From an uncultured Alphaproteobacteria bacterium (GTDB lineage: Bacteria; Pseudomonadota; Alphaproteobacteria; RF32; CAG-239): a stretch of DNA of 57,369 bases. The notes under the pieces were generated by a model. It made no database searches. It was not told where the DNA came from and saw only the letters and a list, made by a program, of their open reading frames with translations. The stretch spans positions 1 through 57,369 of the forward strand of contig CALXTV010000010.1 in the NCBI GenBank assembly GCA_944391505.1, written 5' to 3'. The position numbers and the translations under genes were made by a program. This document shows, piece after piece, positions 15,826 through 23,429 of this stretch (positions within the stretch are counted from its first letter, which is position 1; every line of letters starts with the position of its first letter).

Positions 15826-16501
15826 CCCAATCCCCGGTATCTTCCAGTTGATCCGGAATATTCGGCGCCGCTTTCGATATGCAGGATACGCTGCGGCTCA
15901 GCCACAGGAAAAACTCCGTAAATTTAAGTCCGGTCAGACGCTTGGGCGACATCAGCGAAAATTTTGCCAGCTTTTCCAAATTTGCCCCTTGCGTGCCGAC
16001 GGCATGAACCACGACTTTTTTGTTTTTTTGCGCATAACGACATTTTTCGGCAACGATTTCCCAGTCATAATCTGTCGGCTCGCCGTCGGAAATCAGAAAA
16101 ATCCACGGCCGTTTTGAAGTAATGCCGCAACTGTCATACAAACATTTTTGCTCTTCGATTTTTTGCAAAGCCAGTTCCATTGCCTTGCCGAGCGGTGTCA
16201 GCCCGCCGGCTTCCATTTCCGGCGCTTCAAAATTCATGGCGTCGACCCAGTCGGAAGAAATAACGGCTTCGTCTTTGCCGAAGGCCTTAATGATAAGAAG
16301 CTGCACGCGCGAACTGGCGTCAATATCTTCTTTCAGTTCTTTTTCAAGGGCTTTCAACCCGGCGTTTAGTTGTTTAATCGGCTCGCCGCGCATGGAACCG
16401 GAACAATCCAGCACCAAGACGCAGGGGGTTCGTTCATTGGCATTGTCGGCAAATTCCACATAGGGAATCATGTCATTTGTCAGATTATCGTTGTCAACCA
16501 T
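15815..16501 (-). CDS. terY: TerY-like von Willebrand A domain protein
   Basis: The 228-residue protein is a single vWA domain with an intact MIDAS: LVLDCSGSM at about residues 29-37, the Thr of GLTPLGKAM and the Asp of LISDGEPTD. It binds a divalent metal and typically serves as a protein-interaction module. GGGAG precedes the ATG. It is the first gene of the TerY-P triad. Related modules are linked to metal and tellurite stress, but no other ter genes are visible here. Confidence 0.85.
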   Translation of the reverse strand: MVDNDNLTNDMIPYVEFADNANERTPCVLVLDCSGSMRGEPIKQLNAGLKALEKELKEDIDASSRVQLLIIKAFGKDEAVISSDWVDAMNFEAPEMEAGGLTPLGKAMELALQKIEEQKCLYDSCGITSKRPWIFLISDGEPTDYDWEIVAEKCRYAQKNKKVVVHAVGTQGANLEKLAKFSLMSPKRLTGLKFTEFFLWLSRSVSCISKAAPNIPDQLEDTGDWDEN

Positions 16502-16525
16502 TGCAGACTCCCGGAAACAACATTA

Positions 16526-16651
16526 TCAACGGCGCGGATAGATATGCGGATAACCGCTGCCCTCAATCGGCGAAGGTTCAGACATTTTGCCGCAGGCGGA
16601 AATTCCCAAAATCAGCAGAAACAAAGCCAAAACTTTCAAACCGTTTTTCAT
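16526..16651 (-). CDS. Tiny lipoprotein (LptM/YifL-like size)
   Basis: A 41-residue frame: MKNGLK, a hydrophobic run, the lipobox GISAC with Cys20, then a short Pro-rich tail ending YPHIYPRR. AGGAAAAGG lies upstream of the ATG. Size and layout are like LptM/YifL-type small lipoproteins, but the tail is not obviously conserved. It ends 24 bases before the TerY gene start, on the same strand, so it may be the first gene of that operon. Confidence 0.7.
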   Translation of the reverse strand: MKNGLKVLALFLLILGISACGKMSEPSPIEGSGYPHIYPRR

Positions 16652-16749
16652 TTTGTTAACCTTTTCCTTGTATCAATGAATATAATACTTATATACTCTC
16701 AAAAGCGGATAAATACAAAAGCAAAAAACAAGTTATTAATAGGCGCGGC

Positions 16750-17277
16750 ATGAAAAAATTTCTGATGACAGTTTGTATCTTGGTTCTGACTGCGGCCGCT
16801 GCGACTGCGCGCGAAGATGGCGTCAACATTTATGATACGCCCCGCGAGCCGCCGGCGACGCCGATATATACGGACACGGGCAAAAAAGTAAATCTGACGG
16901 ATTTCAAGGGAGATTTTCTGATTGCCGTTTTCTGGTCGCGTTATTGCGGCCCCTGCCTGCGGGAGTTGGATAATCTGGAGCGCTATCAGCAGATTGTCCG
17001 CAACGACGGCATCAGGGTTATTCTCATATCGCCGGATACGGAATGGAGCACCGTTGAAGAAATGAAAAAAATGCTGAAAAAATACCGCGCCGGCGATTTG
17101 GAAGCTTATACGGACGTCAACGGCCGGCTGGCCTCGGATTTTGGAATTTTCACATCGCCGAACACGGTGTTGATTAATAAAGACGGCAAGGAAATCGGCC
17201 GTTTGCGCGGTTCGGCGGAATGGGACAGCGCCGAGGTCGTCGAATATTTGTACAAACTGAAAGCCGAACATAACTAG
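16750..17277 (+). CDS. TlpA-like periplasmic thioredoxin
   Basis: The 175-residue protein has a signal peptide (about 1-20), then a TlpA/ResA-type thioredoxin fold with the redox motif Cys66-Gly-Pro-Cys69 in SRYCGPCLRE and the cis-Pro region FTSPNTVLINKDGK. It probably reduces or isomerises disulfides in periplasmic or c-type cytochrome partners. It is followed after 9 bases by the phosphoribosyltransferase gene. Confidence 0.85.
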   Translation: MKKFLMTVCILVLTAAAATAREDGVNIYDTPREPPATPIYTDTGKKVNLTDFKGDFLIAVFWSRYCGPCLRELDNLERYQQIVRNDGIRVILISPDTEWSTVEEMKKMLKKYRAGDLEAYTDVNGRLASDFGIFTSPNTVLINKDGKEIGRLRGSAEWDSAEVVEYLYKLKAEHN

Positions 17278-17286
17278 AGGACTGCC

Positions 17287-17718
17287 ATGACCGAAAAACG
17301 TTTTATTTCCTGGGAAGAATTTCATCAAGATACCCGTCTGCTTTGCGCCAAAATCAAAAAAAGTGGAACCTATGACAAGATTGTCGCCGTCAGCCGCGGC
17401 GGTTTGCTTCCTGCGGGAATCCTTGCTTATGAGCTGAATATCCGCAATGTCGGCGTTGTTAATATGTCCACCTACGACGGAGATGTCCGCCGCCGGCAAG
17501 AAGACTTTGAATTTCAATCCGCCGGTGTCGGCAAAATTGATGAGCATACATTGATTGTTGACGACTTGTCGGATACGGGTAACACATACAATCTGCTTCG
17601 TCCGCTGTTCCCCGGGGCGTGTTTTGTGACGGTTTATGCCAAACCGGCCGGCCAAAAGGTTGTTGATGTCTTTGCCCGGGAGATGCCGGACAACTGGATT
17701 GTTTTTCCCTGGGATTAA
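17287..17718 (+). CDS. gpt: Xanthine/guanine phosphoribosyltransferase
   Basis: The 143-residue type I phosphoribosyltransferase has the substrate loop VSRGGLLPAG (about 35-44), the PRPP-binding motif LIVDDLSDTGNTY (about 89-101) and a C-terminal WIVFPWD like that of Gpt. It salvages xanthine or guanine to the nucleotide using PRPP. AGAGGA precedes the ATG. It is likely co-transcribed with the thioredoxin gene. HGPRT is the alternative, but the length and the WxVFPW end favour Gpt. Confidence 0.85.
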   Translation: MTEKRFISWEEFHQDTRLLCAKIKKSGTYDKIVAVSRGGLLPAGILAYELNIRNVGVVNMSTYDGDVRRRQEDFEFQSAGVGKIDEHTLIVDDLSDTGNTYNLLRPLFPGACFVTVYAKPAGQKVVDVFAREMPDNWIVFPWD

Positions 17719-17869
17719 AATGCGGATTTTTTCTTGTCAAAAGGAAAATTTTAAATTAATGTAAATCACAGGTTGTATTTTTTTACAATATTTTGACCGG
17801 ACAATTCCGGACATTGTTGCGTTTTAAAAATTAAAATTTGTGTTTAGCATTATAACGGAGAATAGCCCA

Positions 17870-18376
17870 ATGACAACTTCTTCCGGACTACCCAAACCGA
17901 ATATGTATAAAATTTCCCGCGGCCGCACGCTGACCGGCGAACCAAACCCGATAGACGTTTACATCGGCCAGCGAATTCGTGTCCGCAGACTGCTTTTGGG
18001 GCTTTCGCAGGAAGCTCTGGCCAAAAAAATCGGCATAACTTTTCAGCAGGTTCAAAAATACGAACGCGGCATGAACCGCATCGGCGCCAGCCGCCTGTGG
18101 GATATGATACAGGTTCTGGGCGTTGACGCCAATTATTTTTTCGGCGGCATTGATGAAGAATTAAGTCGGCAGAGCCCGCGCAACCTTATTTTGTCCGACA
18201 GCCTGCCGCAGGTCGAAAGCGAAAATCCGGTAAAAAAAGACATCATGCAGGACACGGACTTTATCCGCATGGCACTTGCTTATGAGCGGATTCAAAATAC
18301 CAAGGCCGGCGAATATATCCGCGGCCTGATTTTCAGCATATCCAAATATTATCGGGAGCCTTCCGTCACGTCATAA
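17870..18376 (+). CDS. XRE-family transcriptional regulator
   Basis: About 168 residues with one Cro/C1-type helix-turn-helix at about 27-85 (IGQRIRVRRLLLGLSQEALA, then FQQVQKYERGMNRIGASRLW). This exact style is common as a stand-alone regulator in alphaproteobacteria. The ATG at 17870 is chosen because GGAG lies 9 bases upstream; the frame begins 10 codons earlier without support. Its 3' end overlaps that of the convergent DotB/PilT-like gene by 6 bases, at the border of the pilus operon, so control of the pilus genes is possible but unproven. Confidence 0.85.
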   Translation: MTTSSGLPKPNMYKISRGRTLTGEPNPIDVYIGQRIRVRRLLLGLSQEALAKKIGITFQQVQKYERGMNRIGASRLWDMIQVLGVDANYFFGGIDEELSRQSPRNLILSDSLPQVESENPVKKDIMQDTDFIRMALAYERIQNTKAGEYIRGLIFSISKYYREPSVTS

Positions 18377-19333
18377 ATCGGGAAAGAGGTTCTTTCCGCG
18401 CGCCATACGCGTCATCTGGATCTCGATGGAGGTTGCCAGGTTCAGTTTACCGGTTTTGATAATGCCGCGAACCTGGTCGCCTTTGGTTGAATCCGGATTG
18501 GCAAACAAATAGCTGACCAGAGGTATTTTGCGCTCGACGCCGTTCAGCGTCTGGTGCAGGACACCGAGCATACCGCGTGAAAACAGGTCATAGGCCAATT
18601 CTTCGCTCATGCTGGTTGATGAAGCGTATTTGACCACCGAATTGATGGCATCGGTAATATTGTTGGCATGAATGGTTGACAAAACCAGATGCCCGGAAGT
18701 TGCCGCCCGCAGCACTTCGCTGGCGGTGTCCGGTGTACGGATTTCGCCGACCATGATATAACGCGGCTTGGAACGCAGCGCCGACTTCAGTCCTTCGCCC
18801 CAGTTGCCTTTCGGGGGCAGGGTCTGTTTGCAAAGTCCCAGACTGCCGCCGACCGAATGATAGATTCCGTCCAGCGGCATTTCGGATGGATCTTCGATTG
18901 TATAGGCAAAACCGCCCTCCATGGTCAAAAACTCTTTCAGCAGACTGGAAATGGCCGTCGTTTTGCCGGCACCGGTCGGGCCTGACCACAAAATAAGCCC
19001 GGAAGCCGTGCTCAGCGAGAGTAAGTGGGTTGTCAGCTCATGATTAAAACCCAATGACACAAACGGAGGAATTTTCTGCGGCATTTTGCGGGCGCAGTAC
19101 TGCACGCCATAGAGAGCGACTGAACGCTCAACGCGGTAAAATGTCCGCTCGTACAAAACCGAATAGCTCGGATTGTTGCCGTCCCAGGATTTTTCGACCA
19201 GACCGTAAAAAACTTCAAAATCCTCCGGTTCAATAATTTTCAGTCCGTTTTCGGTTCTGTTGTCGGCAATAAAAGCCGTTTTTTCCGGCGTAATATAGAT
19301 GTCGGAGAAAGAGATGTCGTTAAGCTTAACCAT
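18371..19333 (-). CDS. DotB/TraJ/PilT-type secretion ATPase
   Basis: The 320-residue ATPase has Walker A (SGPTGAGKTT, about 116-125), an Asp box (YTIEDPSEMP), Walker B (YIMVGEIRTPDTASE) and a His box (VLSTIHANN). The sequence between them is closest in style to DotB and R64 TraJ, hexameric ATPases of type IVB secretion and conjugation, and more distantly to PilT. GAGGG precedes the ATG. It is the last gene of the pilus operon. It may power pilus retraction, or serve the neighbouring VirB apparatus, for which no VirB11 is visible in the window. Confidence 0.85.
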   Translation of the reverse strand: MVKLNDISFSDIYITPEKTAFIADNRTENGLKIIEPEDFEVFYGLVEKSWDGNNPSYSVLYERTFYRVERSVALYGVQYCARKMPQKIPPFVSLGFNHELTTHLLSLSTASGLILWSGPTGAGKTTAISSLLKEFLTMEGGFAYTIEDPSEMPLDGIYHSVGGSLGLCKQTLPPKGNWGEGLKSALRSKPRYIMVGEIRTPDTASEVLRAATSGHLVLSTIHANNITDAINSVVKYASSTSMSEELAYDLFSRGMLGVLHQTLNGVERKIPLVSYLFANPDSTKGDQVRGIIKTGKLNLATSIEIQMTRMARGKNLFPDL

Positions 19334-19411
19334 TTTGCCCTCGTTGTCTTAATTATTTTGGACAACAATAGCATAAGATGTTTTAAGAAAGATTAAAAGA
19401 AAGCGAATTGA

Positions 19412-20011
19412 TTATTGGAAATACCAGCTTATGGCACAAGTCGGCGCTTCCCGACAGGTGCATTTGCCGACCGCTTCGGAAATTGTAATTGGCAGTTCCG
19501 TGCCGGTATAGGTTTCGGCGTCCATCTCGGCCAAAGCCAGTTCCTGGTCAGATACCCTCATTCCGATAAGCCCGGCGGAAGAGCCGTTGCCCCAGTTTGA
19601 GGTCGCCATGGTTACGCAGGCTTCCTGACCCAGACCATTGTATATAATCTGAAACGCTGCGCTGTTTACGCCGCGGTATTTTGTCTCGGACAGCAAAACA
19701 CTTCCGGCAAAAACATTGGTAACGGAGGAATCTGGGGCTAACATATCGGGAGAAATGATACCGTAAGAAACGGCTTCTTTTAACGTCAGGCCGGAATAAT
19801 TGCGCTGACCGGAATAAAGTGTTTGAATGGAAGCGACCAACATTGAAATTTGGTCAAGGCTTTTGTTGACTTTGAATTTAATCATTGCCCGAGAATATCC
19901 TGCAATACCGCCGATTGACAAAACACCGATAATCGCCAGAACACCCAGCATTTCCACCATCGACCGGCCGCTTTGGCCGAGGTCTTTCCTGTTGGCACAC
20001 CCACACCACAT
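19412..20011 (-). CDS. pilS: Type IVb pilin (PilS-like), divergent paralogue
   Basis: The prepilin motif SGRSMVEMLGVLAIIGVLS has a Gly before the cut site and Glu at +5, followed by the hydrophobic N-terminal helix. The mature domain shares the landmarks of the two other pilins (QRNYSGL, GLGQEACVTMATSNWG, C-terminal Cys-rich end) but differs clearly in sequence. I place the start at 20011 (MWCGCANRKD), giving a short leader; the frame opens at 20110. It is probably a minor or alternative pilin subunit. Confidence 0.8.
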   Translation of the reverse strand: MWCGCANRKDLGQSGRSMVEMLGVLAIIGVLSIGGIAGYSRAMIKFKVNKSLDQISMLVASIQTLYSGQRNYSGLTLKEAVSYGIISPDMLAPDSSVTNVFAGSVLLSETKYRGVNSAAFQIIYNGLGQEACVTMATSNWGNGSSAGLIGMRVSDQELALAEMDAETYTGTELPITISEAVGKCTCREAPTCAISWYFQ

Positions 20012-20116
20012 ATACACAAATCCTTTTTCCACCCAAACGACACATAAAATAAGATTTTTTAACCGGAATTCCGCACCGACAGGGGCGCGGAATCCGAAAG
20101 AAGAGCACATCTGTCT

Positions 20117-20686
20117 TTACAAATAGTTCCATTGAATAGAACAGGTAGCTGTAGAACAATTACAGTTGTTTGCAGCATTGATTAAGGAAACCGGCAAATT
20201 TGTACCGCTGTATGTCGCCCCGCCGGTTGCCGCAGCACTGACCGTCATGCTGATCAAACCGGAAGACGAACCGGAACCCCAGTCGGAAGTTGCCATCGTT
20301 ACACAGGCCTCCTGACCCAAGCCCTCATATTTAATGGTAAACCCGGCATCAGCATTTCCGTTAACGCCGGTCGTGCCGAGCGTAACATCACCGGCAAAAG
20401 CATTGGTAATGACTGCGCCGCCGCCGTCCATTTCACCCGGAATAATACCAAAAGAAATAGCATTGGCATTGCTCAGTCCGGAATAATTGCGCTGTCCAGA
20501 GAACAATGTGCGGATGTTGGCCACCAGCATTGAAATCTGGTCCATACTCTTATTGATCTTAAATTTGGTCATCGCTTTCGAATAACCCGCGATACCGCCA
20601 ACCGACAGAACGCCGATAATCGCCAAAACGCCCAGCATTTCGACCATCGATCGTCCGCTTTGCTCATTTTTATAAATATTTTTCAT
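20117..20686 (-). CDS. pilS: Type IVb pilin (PilS-like), copy 2
   Basis: About 189 residues with leader MKNIYKNEQSG, cut site SG/RSMVE and the pilin helix. The mature domain ends in a Cys-rich tail (NCNCSTATC). The middle is almost identical to copy 1 at 21077, even at DNA level, and only the leader and the last quarter differ. GGAGA precedes the ATG at 20686. It forms the pilus fibre together with its paralogues or instead of them. Confidence 0.85.
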   Translation of the reverse strand: MKNIYKNEQSGRSMVEMLGVLAIIGVLSVGGIAGYSKAMTKFKINKSMDQISMLVANIRTLFSGQRNYSGLSNANAISFGIIPGEMDGGGAVITNAFAGDVTLGTTGVNGNADAGFTIKYEGLGQEACVTMATSDWGSGSSSGLISMTVSAAATGGATYSGTNLPVSLINAANNCNCSTATCSIQWNYL

Positions 20687-21076
20687 TGCCCTTCTCCCTA
20701 ACAACACATAACCTTTATGATTTCACTATAGCGAAAAAACTGTTGTTAAACAATCCTCTCTTTCGTCATAGTAAAATTTAGTTTATAACATAAAGTTATA
20801 TATAACTTTCGGTTGGTTGTTTTTTTTGTTGGATTATACCACCAATGTTTCGTCAAATTAAACCCTTTGTTATGTTCAGACAAGTTTTTATTACGGTTAT
20901 ACCCATGCCGAGTGTTTCAACAAAGATTCTCAAAGCAGCCGGTGTTGCGGTCAAGCTGGCAACAGCTTGCGCTCAAGGGCGTCCCCTTGTCAAGTCCCGT
21001 AATGACTAAAAGAAAATCAAAAACAATAAGCCCAAAAAAAAGCTCCCCAAAGGGAGCTTTTTTTATCAGGGAAATC
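20687..21076. other. Intergenic region between duplicated pilin genes
   Basis: The region contains AT-rich sequence before pilin copy 2 (a likely promoter area), a more GC-rich patch at 20870-21010 with a plus-strand frame of 34-45 codons (from 20875 or 20908) lacking a ribosome-binding site, and the terminator at 21035-21063. I cannot support a gene in it. Confidence 0.4.
21035..21063. terminator. Intrinsic terminator after pilin copy 1
   Basis: AAAAAAGCTCCC (21035-21046) pairs with GGGAGCTTTTTT (21052-21063) around a short loop. It is symmetrical and follows the stop of the first pilin, so it should limit read-through and make copy 1 the more abundant pilin. Confidence 0.85.
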
Positions 21077-21646
21077 TTACAAATAGTTCCATTGAATAGA
21101 ACAGGTAGCGGTAGTACAACCACAGTTTTTTGCGGCTTCGATTAAGGAAACCGGCAAATTTGTACCGCTGTATGTTGCCCCGCCGGTATCCTCATCACTG
21201 ACTGTCATGCTGATCAAACCGGAAGACGAACCGGAACCCCAGTCGGAAGTTGCCATCGTTACACAGGCCTCCTGGCCCAACCCATCGTATTTAATGGTAA
21301 ATCCGGCATCGGCATTTCCGTTAACGCCGGTCGTGCCGAGCGTAACATCACCGGCAAAAGCATTGGTAATGACTGCGCCACCGCCGTCCATTTCACCCGG
21401 AATAATACCAAAAGAAATAGCATTGGCATTGCTCAGTCCGGAATAATTGCGCTGTCCAGAGAACAATGTGCGGATGTTGGCCACCAGCATTGAAATCTGG
21501 TCCATACTCTTATTGATCTTAAATTTGGTCATCGCTTTCGAATAACCTGCAATACCGCCAACCGACAGAACGCCGATAATCGCCAAAACGCCCAGCATTT
21601 CGACCATCGATCGTCCGCTTTGCTCAATTCTGTTTAATTTCATCAT
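21077..21646 (-). CDS. pilS: Type IVb pilin (PilS-like), copy 1
   Basis: About 189 residues with leader (M)MKLNRIEQSG, the cut site SG/RSMVE and a hydrophobic helix. The mature domain carries QRNYSGL, GLGQEACVTMATSDWG and a Cys-rich C-terminus. AGGGA lies 7 bases before the ATG at 21646. A strong terminator follows. This is likely the major pilin of the thin pilus. The residue after the cut is Arg rather than the common Phe/Met, a feature shared by all three paralogues. Confidence 0.85.
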   Translation of the reverse strand: MMKLNRIEQSGRSMVEMLGVLAIIGVLSVGGIAGYSKAMTKFKINKSMDQISMLVANIRTLFSGQRNYSGLSNANAISFGIIPGEMDGGGAVITNAFAGDVTLGTTGVNGNADAGFTIKYDGLGQEACVTMATSDWGSGSSSGLISMTVSDEDTGGATYSGTNLPVSLIEAAKNCGCTTATCSIQWNYL

Positions 21647-21715
21647 AAGACATTCCCTAAACATTAAAGTACTTTTACATACACACTAACACCCAATAGT
21701 TAATAAATTACAAAT

Positions 21716-22291
21716 TTACTCAAAATTCCATAAAATAATGTTTTTATTCCGACATTTTTTTGCTGCCTGTTCTTTGGTTATCGGCAGAGAAGCTTCTCCG
21801 CCCCATTGAAACAGGGTTTCTTCATCACCGCTTTTGATTGTAACCGAGAGCAGGCCGAGCTTGTTTTTTTCGCTCAACGGAAAAATGGCCAAATCAACAC
21901 AGTCCTTTTTGGACAGATTTTTAAAAGCGATATAAAAGCTGCGCATGCCCGGCATAACCATACTGCCGTTTTCATCGCTGCCGACACTGACGTCACTGCT
22001 GACCGGACAAGCCAGCTTTCCGTTTTGCAGCATGGCTGCCGGAGCAATCTGTTTCTGAACGACGCTGTCTGTCGAAAGTCTCCAGTAATCCGGCTGGTTT
22101 TTATAATTGCGGCGGATATTTTCGGTCAGTTGCACCAGATTATCCATGGTGTCGATAATCTTCTGATTCGTTCTGATGGCGGAAAACCAGACGCCGGCAA
22201 AAACGAACACAACGGCCAAGCCAACCGCCAACGGTGTATGGTAAATCCGGATAAACGTCAAAGCCCGGCTGCGCAGTTCGGATATTTTCAT
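21716..22291 (-). CDS. Pilin-like protein without a prepilin cleavage motif
   Basis: The 191-residue protein has a single membrane segment near residues 18-38, then a helix and a domain that parallels the pilins: KIIDTMDNLVQLTENIRR resembles their KSMDQISMLVANIRT, and the end AAKKCRNKNIILWNF resembles their AAKNCGCTTATCSIQWNY. The G/xxxxE prepilin signal is missing, so it would stay membrane-anchored. GGGAGC precedes the ATG. It lies between PilR and the pilins. I infer a base or priming subunit. Confidence 0.7.
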   Translation of the reverse strand: MKISELRSRALTFIRIYHTPLAVGLAVVFVFAGVWFSAIRTNQKIIDTMDNLVQLTENIRRNYKNQPDYWRLSTDSVVQKQIAPAAMLQNGKLACPVSSDVSVGSDENGSMVMPGMRSFYIAFKNLSKKDCVDLAIFPLSEKNKLGLLSVTIKSGDEETLFQWGGEASLPITKEQAAKKCRNKNIILWNFE

Positions 22292-22293
22292 GT

Positions 22294-23418
22294 TTACGCT
22301 CCCATGGAACTGGTAATCTGGTCTTGCATCTGGAACACGCCCATAACCGCCCAGGCAATAACGCCGCCGACCGACAGCAGAGCCACCATGTTCAAAATCG
22401 AAGCTCTTTGTTCAATCAGATAGACGGATTCTTCCAGCCAGTCGTTGGCCAGTGCTTCCAGTGCCTCTTCAAAGTTGTCAAGTTCCGAATAAATTTTCAA
22501 ATCGCCGATAATTTCCTTATCCGGAAAATCAAGTCCGGTTTTGCTCAGAGCCTGTCCGAGGTTGTCACCATTGTTAATAAAGACCAGCGTCTTGTCAATG
22601 CGTTCTTTCAGATAACGGCTGGAATCCCGGCGCAGGGCGCGCAGTGCGGTCGAAACCGGCGTTCCGCCCTTGACCAGCGCCGACAATGCCAATAGCCAGC
22701 TGATACCGGTAAAGATTTTATACAAAGACCATGGCGGCAAATGGTCGATAATCGCACGGATTTTTCCTGTCCAAAGGCCGATGGTAAAATAGATGACGGC
22801 CATTACTGCCGGCAGCGATGCAAAGGCAACCGCCCAGTAAGTCTTAATCCAGTCGGAAAGATTAACCAACGTCAGCGCCATTCCGCGCCAGCGTACGGAC
22901 GGTGCAGCGTCAATCATCGGCGGCACCATATAGACGCCGATACCGTAAATAATCAAAATCGCCATCATAAACAAAAAGGCAGGATACGCGATGGCGCCGA
23001 TAATCGGGCGGATCATTTTGGTCGAACCTTCGGTAACACGGATAAGGTTCATCAGCGCGCCCTCCAGATCCGAAACGTCACCGACCGAAAGCATCAGTCT
23101 TTCGCGGTCAGGTGCCCAGCCTTTCAACGCATCGGAAAAAGGCAAACCGTTTTGCAGGGCTTTTGCCCAGCTCGCAATGGCAATTGCCATCGGTTCATCA
23201 GGGTTTTTGCCGCCGTTGGAGGCGCCGTCGTGCAGCATATCCAGCGCATTCATCAGCGAGAAACGGTTGCGCATCAGCGAAGCGATTTTGCGATAGATTT
23301 TCAAACGCGTCTGGTTTGAAAAGTTGCAAATCATCTTGGCGTAATAAACTTCAATCGTATTCAGTTGTTTCATGGCGCGCGCCATGGACGATGATTTGTT
23401 TCTGTTGTCCTGAGGCAT
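22294..23418 (-). CDS. pilR: PilR/GspF-type inner-membrane platform protein
   Basis: About 374 residues with the two repeated GspF/PilC domains: the first around 45-170 (FSNQTRLKIYRKIASLM, FSDALKGW), the second around 245-370, with three membrane segments (about 150-175, 195-215, 345-370). It organises the pilus platform and meets the PilQ ATPase. The ATG at 23418 has AGGGAG 7 bases upstream. The order PilQ-PilR-PilS follows R64. Confidence 0.85.
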   Translation of the reverse strand: MPQDNRNKSSSMARAMKQLNTIEVYYAKMICNFSNQTRLKIYRKIASLMRNRFSLMNALDMLHDGASNGGKNPDEPMAIAIASWAKALQNGLPFSDALKGWAPDRERLMLSVGDVSDLEGALMNLIRVTEGSTKMIRPIIGAIAYPAFLFMMAILIIYGIGVYMVPPMIDAAPSVRWRGMALTLVNLSDWIKTYWAVAFASLPAVMAVIYFTIGLWTGKIRAIIDHLPPWSLYKIFTGISWLLALSALVKGGTPVSTALRALRRDSSRYLKERIDKTLVFINNGDNLGQALSKTGLDFPDKEIIGDLKIYSELDNFEEALEALANDWLEESVYLIEQRASILNMVALLSVGGVIAWAVMGVFQMQDQITSSMGA

Positions 23419-23429
23419 CTCCAAACTCC

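Noticed and set aside
20875..21009. Plus-strand frame of 34-45 codons between the pilin genes
   Set aside because: The patch is more GC-rich than its surroundings and precedes a terminator, but there is no ribosome-binding site and no recognisable protein, so it is mentioned only as intergenic content.
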